The notes under the pieces: generated by a model | Databases searched by the model: none | Told to the model about the DNA's origin: nothing | Seen by the model: only the letters and a program-made list of their open reading frames with translations | NCBI GenBank assembly: GCA_023417285.1 | Contig: JAEZFR010000544.1 | Coordinates: forward strand, 1-6,752 | Source: Bacillota bacterium | GTDB taxonomy: Bacteria > Bacillota > Clostridia > Acetivibrionales > DSM-1351 | Length of the DNA stretch: 6,752 nt | Direction: 5' to 3' | Translations under genes and position numbers: made by a program | Shown here: positions 1 to 6,089 of the stretch, piece after piece | Numbering within the stretch: position 1 is the stretch's first letter | How the letters are laid out: each line of letters begins with the position of its first letter

Positions 1-825
1 AGCTAATACAGCCATTATTGCTATTATCATTATTGCATATTGAATAATCACATCAAATACCGAATCCTGCTTGTCTCCTGCTGCAAGCTGCGGCATTTCC
101 ATTGCCTTTGGCTGCTGATCAAACTTACTGACAACCCCGTTCGGAATAAAGAAGCTTATTATGCTTAAAATCCATTTAATAATTTTACCAAACAGGGTAT
201 ATAGAGCTGAAATCTGACCGAAACTTCCTATTAGTAGAACAATTAAAATAAAAACTGTTGCAAAGATTTTGTTATTCTTTCTATGAGCCTGGGTAATTGA
301 CATAGTATTGCTTCCAAATCTCCTTGATGAATCAACCTGCTTCAAAATCAATACTACTATTGAAATAATGGTTGATACAGCTATAAGAGCATTGATTTGC
401 CAAGAAATATTAATATTGATAATGTTATTCCACAACGCAAGAGGTATATTAATCAATAATCCAGCAAGAGCGAATACTTCTGCACCTTCTGCATTTGTTT
501 CAAAATCATATCTACTCAATTCTAAAACTAAAAAGCACAATAAAAATATCAAAATACTAGCCACTATTTGTAGTCGTATGGTTTCAATATTAAAAAAGGC
601 TGTTGTAAAACCACTTAATACCGCAAGGAACAATGCAATTATTCTATATAAATAGCCCTTTTTGATTAATCTATTTAAGAATCCACCTAAAATGGGCAAG
701 GTGCATAGAATGCATGCAAACAAGAATGCAGTATTTGGATAAAAAAATACAGCTAGTAATACATAGATTATTGGTAATATTAATGCTATCTCACATACAC
801 CTATAACGATCAAGAGCCAAAACAT
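1..825 (-). CDS. Multi-pass membrane protein of a MoxR-DUF58 cluster, C-terminus beyond window
   Basis: The frame is open from an ATG at 823-825 for 275 codons to the left edge with no stop, so the protein is cut by the window. The start is decided by an in-frame stop at 847-849 with no other start codon between, and by a G-rich site (GGGGGA) 6 nt upstream. The visible part is almost all hydrophobic: likely helices near residues 2-28, 32-50, 59-79, 85-102, 117-135, 144-161, 188-207 and 212-228. A polar stretch follows (about 231-257, QQPK...GDKQD), then another helix starts at about 258. This shape, many helices then a linker and a final helix, fits the integral membrane proteins encoded after MoxR and DUF58 genes, many of which end in a cytosolic DUF4129 domain. 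That domain would lie outside the window, so the family is inferred. It follows the DUF58 gene by 30 nt and is probably co-transcribed. I recognise no catalytic motif. Confidence 0.85.
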   Translation of the reverse strand, partial: MFWLLIVIGVCEIALILPIIYVLLAVFFYPNTAFLFACILCTLPILGGFLNRLIKKGYLYRIIALFLAVLSGFTTAFFNIETIRLQIVASILIFLLCFLVLELSRYDFETNAEGAEVFALAGLLINIPLALWNNIININISWQINALIAVSTIISIVVLILKQVDSSRRFGSNTMSITQAHRKNNKIFATVFILIVLLIGSFGQISALYTLFGKIIKWILSIISFFIPNGVVSKFDQQPKAMEMPQLAAGDKQDSVFDVIIQYAIMIIAIMAVLA

Positions 826-855
826 TCTAAATCCCCCAGTGTCCTTCTATATAAG

Positions 856-1950
856 CTAATTCATCGAATCCGATAAATTCCACACCTCTACCTTGAAGCC
901 CCCACGCCTTAATACTGTAAGCTCCTCTTGCAAGGTATCATCTATATACAACGAAATTACTACTATATCCGTATTTTTAGGAATTGAGCCTCGAAGCTTT
1001 TGAAGCATTGTATTAAATGATATTGTCCTATTGAGCTGCATTCTTCCCAATGCTTCAAAAATAGTATACATCTGTGTCTTACTGCAACGGGAAGAAATAT
1101 TAATAAACTCAGTACTGTCCCTATAGTGAGCATTAGAGCAGAAGCCTGCGGCTATGCCTATTTCAATAACAGTCTTGACAGCGGAAGCGCAAAACCTGAT
1201 AGCATATTCTAGCATTTTTGCTTCCTGCTCATTTGGAAAGGGTCCTTGTTCACTGCAAGTATCAATATTAAAGAGAAATAGTATATTTGAATTAGAAGTA
1301 AAATCATATTTATATACCTGAAATGAATTGGTCCTTGCAGTGGCTTTCCAATTTATTGAGTACATTGGATCTCCAGGTGTATAATCCCTTACACCAGCCA
1401 CCATAAATGGGTCGGCATTAATAAATCGCCTCACTACAACATCTCCTTGCAGAGAACTGAAGCACTTTGTAAGCTGCTTATTATCAAGAGGAGTAGGATA
1501 TACGATTATAGAAATATTATTATCGTAGGTTTTGATTTTTGATATAAAACCCAATATATCTCCGCTTGTGATGGTAACAGTGCCAACTTGGAATTCTCCT
1601 CGATGTGTGCAGGTAATTTCATGTGTTCTTTTAATCTTGTAAAAAGGCATTATTGAGAAAACACTTCTGTGATAGCCACCTTGGACAGTTTGAAGATTCT
1701 CAAGCTCACCAAATACAAAGGACGGGCCAAACCTCGCCTCAGCCTTTAACCATGGTATTGGAAGTAAACTATTATTTTCTATTACTTCTACCATATTAAC
1801 CTTTTCACCCTCAAATACATGTACTTGTGAAAATGTTCTTTGATAGCTAACACCCTTTAACATAAACTTTCTGTATAAAAGATATTCCAAAATCAAAATA
1901 ATCGGTAAAGCAAGGGCCAATTGCAAAAACACACTGCCACAACCTTTCAA
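856..1950 (-). CDS. DUF58 domain-containing membrane-anchored protein
   Basis: 364 residues from a TTG start. A hydrophobic helix at about 7-26 anchors the protein. A beta-rich region follows (about 35-150), then the hallmark DUF58 motif at 186-207, in which R188, Y190, G193, D194, I199, W201, A203 and R206 match the family pattern R-x-Y-x-x-G-D-x-x-x-x-I-x-W-x-x-x-A-R. The C-terminal part resembles a von Willebrand A fold, but its metal site is degenerate: D230-T-C-S-E instead of D-x-S-x-S. DUF58 proteins are regularly encoded beside MoxR ATPases and are thought to be their partners at the membrane; the biochemical role is unsettled. It lies 32 nt after the MoxR gene in the same direction. 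The start is uncertain. TTG at 1948-1950 has an AAGG site about 14 nt upstream. GTG at 1930-1932 has AAAGG 10 nt upstream and would shorten the protein by 6 residues, leaving the helix intact. An in-frame ATT at 1954-1956 has the best spacing (8 nt) but is a rare start. Confidence 0.93.
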   Translation of the reverse strand: MKGCGSVFLQLALALPIILILEYLLYRKFMLKGVSYQRTFSQVHVFEGEKVNMVEVIENNSLLPIPWLKAEARFGPSFVFGELENLQTVQGGYHRSVFSIMPFYKIKRTHEITCTHRGEFQVGTVTITSGDILGFISKIKTYDNNISIIVYPTPLDNKQLTKCFSSLQGDVVVRRFINADPFMVAGVRDYTPGDPMYSINWKATARTNSFQVYKYDFTSNSNILFLFNIDTCSEQGPFPNEQEAKMLEYAIRFCASAVKTVIEIGIAAGFCSNAHYRDSTEFINISSRCSKTQMYTIFEALGRMQLNRTISFNTMLQKLRGSIPKNTDIVVISLYIDDTLQEELTVLRRGGFKVEVWNLSDSMN

Positions 1951-1982
1951 TGCAATGATTTTAACCTTCGTTAAATTTGGGG

Positions 1983-2927
1983 TTATTCCTTGGGCACCTC
2001 AGTGTGCGACAATATGTCCAAAATTATCTTTTTCCCTACATCCAAGTTTTCATGAGAAATTCCCTTTGATACAATTCTATGCGATAAAACTGGAACAGCC
2101 ATGGCTTTGACATCATCAGGCGTTACAAATGTCCTTCCGTTTAACAGAGCTCGGACCTGTATCGCTTTTAATAGGCTCAGGGTTCCGCGCGGACTTACTC
2201 CTAGGTATACCTCATGGTGTTTACGAGATGCTTCTGCAATTGAGATTATATAAGCCATTATTTCTTCGGAAACTTCTGTTTTGTTATATATTGAAGCTGC
2301 CTCCATCAATTGCTGAGCCGAAGCAACAGGTTTTAATTCAGCCAATGGATTGTTTTGCTTGAACCTTTTGAGAATATTCATCCCATCCTCACTATCAGGA
2401 TAGCCCATGGCTGTTTTAATAAGAAATCTATCTAACTGCGCCTCTGGCAAAGGAAAAGTACCCTGAATTTCAATGGGATTCTGTGTCGCGATAACTAAAA
2501 ATGGGCTTGATAGAGCGGTTGTCTCGCCATCGATTGTAACTTGGCGTTCCTCCATGCATTCAAGCATTGCTGATTGGGTTCTTGGTGTTGCCCTATTTAT
2601 CTCGTCAGCAAGTACTATATTAGAAAAAATTGGCCCGGGTCTAAAGGTGAATGCACTTTCCTTTTGATTATAGAAGTTTATACCGGTAATGTCTGAAGGG
2701 AGTAGATCTGGTGTAAACTGAATTCTATGAAAACTACAATCCAATGAAGCAGCCAATGCCTTTGCCATAACCGTCTTACCTGTCCCAGGTACATCTTCTA
2801 ATAGCATGTGACCACCGGTAATAATGCAAATTAGTGAAAGGTCTATTATATCTTCCTTCCCCACGATAACCTTAGAAACATTTTCCTTTATTTTTTTGCC
2901 CAAGATACTGATATCCTGAAGTTCCAT
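1983..2927 (-). CDS. MoxR family AAA+ ATPase
   Basis: 314 residues, a normal length for the family. Motifs in order: Walker A PGTGKT (47-52), Walker B LADEINR (106-112), sensor 1 ATQNP (147-151), the LDRF arginine-finger region (165-168) and sensor 2 SPRGT (245-249). The first part is the AAA core and the rest (about 195-314) the helical lid. MoxR ATPases use ATP to remodel or activate partner proteins, often ones with VWA or DUF58 domains; here the partner is presumably the next gene. The ATG start has a strong AAGGAAGG site 9 nt upstream. It is the first well-supported gene of its operon: a sigma-A-like promoter at 3048-3076 would give a leader of about 110 nt. All catalytic residues look intact. 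The start of the gene overlaps a doubtful 44-codon upstream frame. Confidence 0.96.
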   Translation of the reverse strand: MELQDISILGKKIKENVSKVIVGKEDIIDLSLICIITGGHMLLEDVPGTGKTVMAKALAASLDCSFHRIQFTPDLLPSDITGINFYNQKESAFTFRPGPIFSNIVLADEINRATPRTQSAMLECMEERQVTIDGETTALSSPFLVIATQNPIEIQGTFPLPEAQLDRFLIKTAMGYPDSEDGMNILKRFKQNNPLAELKPVASAQQLMEAASIYNKTEVSEEIMAYIISIAEASRKHHEVYLGVSPRGTLSLLKAIQVRALLNGRTFVTPDDVKAMAVPVLSHRIVSKGISHENLDVGKKIILDILSHTEVPKE

Positions 2928-3006
2928 TATAATATACCTTCCTTATGTAAAATTCTGACAAAACGTATTTAATCTGTTCAAGTGCGTTTATCCTACTCAA
3001 ATGCAT
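2872..3006 (-). CDS. Possible 44-codon leader ORF overlapping the MoxR gene start
   Basis: ATG at 3004-3006 has an AAGGG site 6 nt upstream. The frame runs 44 codons through the leader and across the MoxR start, ending in TAA at 2872-2874. The product would begin MHLSRINALEQ, contains several aromatic residues (FY, YY), and resembles nothing I know. The good ribosome binding site and its position inside the predicted transcript allow a regulatory upstream ORF. However, the last third is just the +1 frame of the MoxR gene, and a frame this short can arise by chance. Confidence 0.2.
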   Translation of the reverse strand: MHLSRINALEQIKYVLSEFYIRKVYYNGTSGYQYLGQKNKGKCF

Positions 3007-3023
3007 TAAGTACCCTTATGTAA
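2941..3023 (-). repeat. Direct repeat of TTACATAAGG in the MoxR leader
   Basis: The 10-mer TTACATAAGG (minus strand) occurs at 2941-2950 and again at 3014-3023, 73 bp apart. Both copies end in a Shine-Dalgarno core that precedes an ATG: the downstream copy serves the MoxR gene, the upstream copy the possible leader ORF. It could be a small leader duplication, two regulator sites, or coincidence. Confidence 0.4.
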
Positions 3024-3047
3024 TAATATCCCAAACGCAATAATAAT

Positions 3048-3076
3048 ACTATACCAAAATTAAAAGCTAGTAACAA
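3048..3076 (-). promoter_or_regulatory. Sigma-A-like promoter for the MoxR-DUF58 operon
   Basis: On the minus strand a -35 box TTGTTA (3071-3076) is separated by exactly 17 nt from a -10 box TATAGT (3048-3053). Each matches the TTGACA/TATAAT consensus at 4 and 5 of 6 positions. Predicted initiation is near 3041, about 114 nt before the MoxR start codon. The region is AT-rich, so chance matches are possible, but this one has ideal spacing. Confidence 0.5.
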
Positions 3077-3134
3077 GTGTACTGGTGATTATAAAGATTA
3101 ATGGAGTGTCGCATAACTGTAAAAAGGTAGTTAA

Positions 3135-3202
3135 CGATAAAGTACCCTAATAGATAAACACAGCTTCTTTTTCTGTGTCTTCTACTAGGGTGCAGTTTAT
3201 CG
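3135..3202. repeat. Long imperfect inverted repeat (hairpin) between operons
   Basis: The outer arms CGATAAA (3135-3141) and TTTATCG (3196-3202) pair over 7 bp. The middle arms ACCCTA (3144-3149) and TAGGGT (3186-3191) pair over 6 bp, continued inward by TAGA/TCTA. The inner arms ACACAG (3158-3163) and CTGTGT (3173-3178) pair over 6 bp around a 9-nt pyrimidine loop. Only short bulges interrupt the stem. It lies 74 nt past the permease stop and could end sigY-operon transcription, but the nearest T run on the minus strand is only five bases (3121-3125), about 10 nt beyond the stem, so it is not a classical terminator. A palindromic interspersed repeat, an insertion-element remnant or a structured RNA are alternatives. 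Confidence 0.65.
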
Positions 3203-3275
3203 CTTTTAAGTAAGGACGATCTAATAGTTTAAATTAACTTATACAAAGCTGATATCAGCGCTTGAAAGTCTAATT

Positions 3276-4871
3276 CTATAGTGCTCTAAATAATGCAGCT
3301 CCTCTTTTTTTGAGATACCCGTAACTTGCCCAAGCCAATAGTGCAACACCTGCAAACCATATTAGTTTAAACAATATCAGGTTGGTAGGCTGTATCGCTG
3401 CAAAAATTATAATTGGAACCAAATTAACCAGAAAACCTGCTCCAACAGCTATTGCTACGCTTGCGCTCTGCTTGACCACAGTAACCTGTGTATTCCACTC
3501 CATCTTTGGAAAATGCAGATTGATAATAAGACCTATTAAAGCTATTAACACGCTATAGCCACACCCAATAGCCACTGCTAGGATATATTCTAAAAATGTG
3601 AACTTAAATATTATAGACAATATAGTTGTACAGATTATCATAATTGGAGCGGTGACCACAATATTGACCCACATCTTACCCTTGAAGATATCAATTACAT
3701 TTATAGGCATTGTTTTAATTATCCAAATATTCTTCCCCTCTAGCGAAATGGACGGGGCTGTTGTACAACATAAAGATGTGGACAATGACATTATTAGTGT
3801 TACAAGTATGGACATAGATATATTCATAGGTATCACTGAAAAAACCTTTGTTATTTCGGATTTGCTTACTATAAACATAATTGTCGAAATAACCATCATT
3901 ATTACCCCAAAGCCCATATTGAATACATATATATATGATGAAAAGAAAAAGCCAAGCTCCTTTTTAAAAAGTGCAACCGCTTTAGTCTGTACCTTCAGTT
4001 CAGTCATCTTATAGTTTGATGCTTTATATTTTTCCTGCATTTTAGTATTTATTGAACTAAAGCTGCGCGAAAAAACAAAAACAAACAACATATATATAAT
4101 TATTGAGATGACACCAAAGACGGCTAAAGAAACAATATTCAAGTTTTCAAGTATATCTATAAACAAACCAAATGGGTAATATATGGATGTAACTGACTTT
4201 AATATATCAACAATTTGTGAAATGTTGTTAGTTGTCAAGGAGTTTATAGAAAACATACCAATCATAAGTGCACCAAATACAACAAAAGAACCTAAAGTCA
4301 ATATAAGGTTTGTATACTTAGACTTTGAAGATACTCTCCCGAGCAGCAAAGAAATAACCGCACCAATTACTACTGGAACTAAACTAACTATAATAAGTGA
4401 AAGCAATGCCAGCAGGTAAAATACTGCAGATACTGACGTCCTGATACCATATATCATCAGAAAAGGAAAGCCTATAATCAGTGATAAACCGGCATTTGTA
4501 ACAACTATCATAAATAGCTTGCTAGTTAATATCGACCGCTTTGATATTGGCAATGACATTAGTAAATCAAAATCCTTAAATGCAAATAAATACCCCGATG
4601 CCTTGTAAATGGACATAAATAAACATACCATGGTTGACAGTAATGAACCAACAATAATTAGTACATTCATTGCATTTATTTTCACTAGATAATCTGCTGC
4701 AACCCAAGCATAAGCTGTCATTTGAGCAAAAATCAACAACCCAACAAACACTATAAGTGCTGCAAAAAGTCCAAACTTTACTTTGTCCTTGATTGTGGAT
4801 CCTTTTTTAAATTTGTTAATACCCAGTGAATTAATCAACTGAGCCTTTATTAGCAGAATTGTATTATTCAT
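3276..4871 (-). CDS. ABC-2 type exporter permease, about 12 transmembrane helices
   Basis: 531 residues from the ATG at 4869-4871 (GGAG 10 nt upstream). A TTG two codons earlier is possible but sits only 4 nt from the GGAGTTGA site. About 12 hydrophobic helices are visible, near residues 34-56, 68-88, 118-142, 148-178, 189-209, 247-268, 317-336, 344-368, 402-422, 427-451, 470-494 and 500-518. There is no ATP-binding domain; the preceding gene supplies the ATPase, and the two overlap by 8 nt (ATGAATAA). The stretch LEGKNIWIIKTMPI (377-390) is typical of large putative ABC exporter permeases. A related stretch, DFDLLMSLPIS (100-110), occurs in the first half, each followed by a lysine-rich turn and a helix, so the protein looks like two permease halves joined. 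B. subtilis YxlG in the equivalent position has about 260 residues. The substrate cannot be deduced. It is the last gene of the operon. Confidence 0.9.
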   Translation of the reverse strand: MNNTILLIKAQLINSLGINKFKKGSTIKDKVKFGLFAALIVFVGLLIFAQMTAYAWVAADYLVKINAMNVLIIVGSLLSTMVCLFMSIYKASGYLFAFKDFDLLMSLPISKRSILTSKLFMIVVTNAGLSLIIGFPFLMIYGIRTSVSAVFYLLALLSLIIVSLVPVVIGAVISLLLGRVSSKSKYTNLILTLGSFVVFGALMIGMFSINSLTTNNISQIVDILKSVTSIYYPFGLFIDILENLNIVSLAVFGVISIIIYMLFVFVFSRSFSSINTKMQEKYKASNYKMTELKVQTKAVALFKKELGFFFSSYIYVFNMGFGVIMMVISTIMFIVSKSEITKVFSVIPMNISMSILVTLIMSLSTSLCCTTAPSISLEGKNIWIIKTMPINVIDIFKGKMWVNIVVTAPIMIICTTILSIIFKFTFLEYILAVAIGCGYSVLIALIGLIINLHFPKMEWNTQVTVVKQSASVAIAVGAGFLVNLVPIIIFAAIQPTNLILFKLIWFAGVALLAWASYGYLKKRGAALFRAL

Positions 4872-5577
4872 GATCAATCAACTCCAAAAATAATTGTTCA
4901 AGGGAATTATCGCCCCTGACTTCATCTGTGTTTCCACAGGCTATTAGCTTACCACCCTTAATAATCGCAATCTTATTGCATAACTTCTCTGCAACTTCAA
5001 GAACGTGTGTTGAAAAGAATATTGCTCCACCTTGATCACAGAGCTCCTTCATATAGCCCTTTAAAAGGTGTGAGGCTACAGGATCCAGGCCTACAAAAGG
5101 CTCGTCCAGTACCAGTAATTTTGGCTTATGAATGAATGACGAGATAAGAGCTAACTTTTGTTTCATACCATGTGAATACGCCGATATGATATCGCCAAGG
5201 CTTGAAGTAAGCTCAAAGGCATCAGAATATTTTTTTATGGATTGTTCTCTTTCTTTCTTTGATATACCAAAAATATCGCTGACAAAATTGAGGTATTGTA
5301 TGCCCGTCATATTTTCATATAGATCAGGATTATCTGGAATATATGCCATTTCTCTTTTACATTCAATATCCTGAGTTTTTATTGATTTACCATTGACGAG
5401 TATTTCACCCTCGGTAAACTCCAACAATCCCGTTACACATTTAATTGTAGTAGTCTTTCCCGCTCCATTGTGACCTATGAAACCAAATATATCTCCGGGC
5501 TTTACTTCTAGCGATAGATTATCAACTGCCTTTTTACCAGTCTTGTATATCTTTGAAAGGTTATTAATTTTAAGCAT
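4864..5577 (-). CDS. ABC transporter ATP-binding protein of the sigY-type operon
   Basis: 237 residues from the ATG at 5575-5577, chosen because AGGAGG lies 7 nt upstream; a TTG start at 5613 would add 12 residues that lie before the usual family start. Motifs: Walker A GHNGAGKT (35-42), signature YSHGMKQ (134-140, S-H-G-M in place of LSGGQ), Walker B LLVLDEP (154-160), D-loop GLDP (163-166) and the switch histidine in STHV (H191). The usual Q-loop glutamine is replaced by aspartate (YIPDNPDLYE, D82), as in other exporters of this type, which often have glutamate here. It should hydrolyse ATP to drive export through the permease encoded next. Its start overlaps the yxlD-like gene by 8 nt (ATGCTTAA) and its end overlaps the permease by 8 nt. 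It corresponds in position to B. subtilis YxlF but is shorter. Confidence 0.95.
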   Translation of the reverse strand: MLKINNLSKIYKTGKKAVDNLSLEVKPGDIFGFIGHNGAGKTTTIKCVTGLLEFTEGEILVNGKSIKTQDIECKREMAYIPDNPDLYENMTGIQYLNFVSDIFGISKKEREQSIKKYSDAFELTSSLGDIISAYSHGMKQKLALISSFIHKPKLLVLDEPFVGLDPVASHLLKGYMKELCDQGGAIFFSTHVLEVAEKLCNKIAIIKGGKLIACGNTDEVRGDNSLEQLFLELIDHE

Positions 5578-5791
5578 TTTTTCTCCTCCTTTTATCCCTT
5601 CTAACAACTGCAAAATAATATACTATAAGTGGTGTTGGGAAACTGCAAACACCCCAAAGCCCCCACAGCCAAGGAAACCTCCCCCTTTTCTGTGCATCTC
5701 TAAAAATACACACTCCTTGGCAGAAAACAAAAATCAAAATAATTACTATAAGCCACATGGGCGGTTTATATAATAGATCATGTATGCTCAT
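5570..5791 (-). CDS. yxlD: YxlD-like small membrane protein, sigma-Y anti-sigma component
   Basis: 73 residues from the ATG at 5789-5791, which has AAGGAGG 7 nt upstream; the GTG two codons earlier is only 1 nt from that site and is an unlikely start. Two transmembrane helices (about 11-28 and 43-62) flank a short loop with the motif FRDAQKRGRFPWLWGLWG (30-47), followed by FPTPLIVYY (51-59) and a basic tail (RRDKRRRKN). This D-x-x-x-R-G...PWLWGLWG...PTPLI pattern is what I associate with YxlD of the sigY operon, which, with YxlC, keeps SigY inactive at the membrane in B. subtilis. The basic tail probably faces the cytosol. The gene overlaps its upstream neighbour by 14 nt and the ABC ATPase by 8 nt. 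Confidence 0.85.
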   Translation of the reverse strand: MSIHDLLYKPPMWLIVIILIFVFCQGVCIFRDAQKRGRFPWLWGLWGVCSFPTPLIVYYFAVVRRDKRRRKNA

Positions 5792-6089
5792 TTGCACGCC
5801 TCCTTACTGTAAGTAGTAAGATAGCTGGTACTACAATCAAAGCAGCTTCGGCAATCATAAATATAAACGAGTTTGCTAGATATAGTATTAATAATATTGA
5901 TAAAATAGCAAAGCCTACGCAACTAAATACTGCAAGCTGTTTGTTATTTTTTTCTGCTATTTTTGATTGCTCGTTTGTAACAAACTCAACCATATTCATT
6001 AATTCAGGTGGTTCCATGTCAGTATTATCAATCTTTTGGGCAATAACCTTAATATCCTCAATAATTTTAGCTTCGTTATCTCTATCCAC
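5778..6089 (-). CDS. yxlC: YxlC-like membrane protein, probable anti-sigma factor
   Basis: 103 residues from a GTG start whose G is also the last base of the sigma gene's TAG stop (TAGTG), with AAAGGAG 11 nt upstream. The first 50 residues are soluble and charged (MDRDNEAKIIEDIKVIAQ). Two closely spaced transmembrane helices follow (about 51-72 and 75-95), then a basic tail (RRRANEHT). Size, layout and position directly after the sigma gene match B. subtilis YxlC (about 106 residues), a negative regulator of SigY. The assignment rests on context and topology more than on motifs. By analogy, the soluble N-terminus probably holds the sigma factor at the membrane. It has no zinc-binding H-x3-C-x2-C motif, so it is not a ZAS-type anti-sigma. 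Confidence 0.82.
   Translation of the reverse strand: MDRDNEAKIIEDIKVIAQKIDNTDMEPPELMNMVEFVTNEQSKIAEKNNKQLAVFSCVGFAILSILLILYLANSFIFMIAEAALIVVPAILLLTVRRRANEHT

Larger units (their letters stand above)
2928..3275. other. 348-bp intergenic region between the sigY-type and MoxR operons
   Basis: No convincing protein gene fits here. From right to left it holds about 70 bp after the permease stop with a 12-bp palindrome GCTGATATCAGC (3248-3259), the long imperfect hairpin (3135-3202), a sigma-A-like promoter on the minus strand (3048-3076), and the leader of the MoxR gene. The leader contains a duplicated TTACATAAGG motif and a possible small ORF. The plus strand shows no start codon followed by a credible frame. 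Confidence 0.8.

Noticed and set aside
308..655. Plus-strand open frame of 115 codons
   Set aside because: It lies inside the minus-strand membrane protein gene that is open from 825 to the edge. It has low-complexity residue usage and no ribosome binding site.
2129..2667. Two plus-strand open frames (2129-2362 and 2473-2667)
   Set aside because: Both are antisense to intact MoxR coding sequence with all AAA+ motifs present, and neither has a recognisable product.
3100..3215. Intact insertion sequence
   Set aside because: There is no transposase frame and no clear pair of terminal repeats with target duplication. Only a possible remnant or palindromic repeat can be argued.
3248..3259. GCTGATATCAGC perfect palindrome after the permease stop, considered as a terminator
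   Set aside because: With a minimal loop only about 4 bp of stem remain and no T run follows on either strand.
3598..4014. Plus-strand open frame of 138 codons rich in isoleucine and threonine
   Set aside because: It is antisense to the permease; the I/T/V-rich composition mirrors the hydrophobic codons of that gene. The same applies to the plus-strand frame at 4183-4419.
5578..5613. Upstream TTG start extending the ABC ATPase by 12 residues
   Set aside because: The ATG at 5575-5577 has an optimal AGGAGG site 7 nt away and matches the usual beginning of ABC ATPases (MLKINNLSK).
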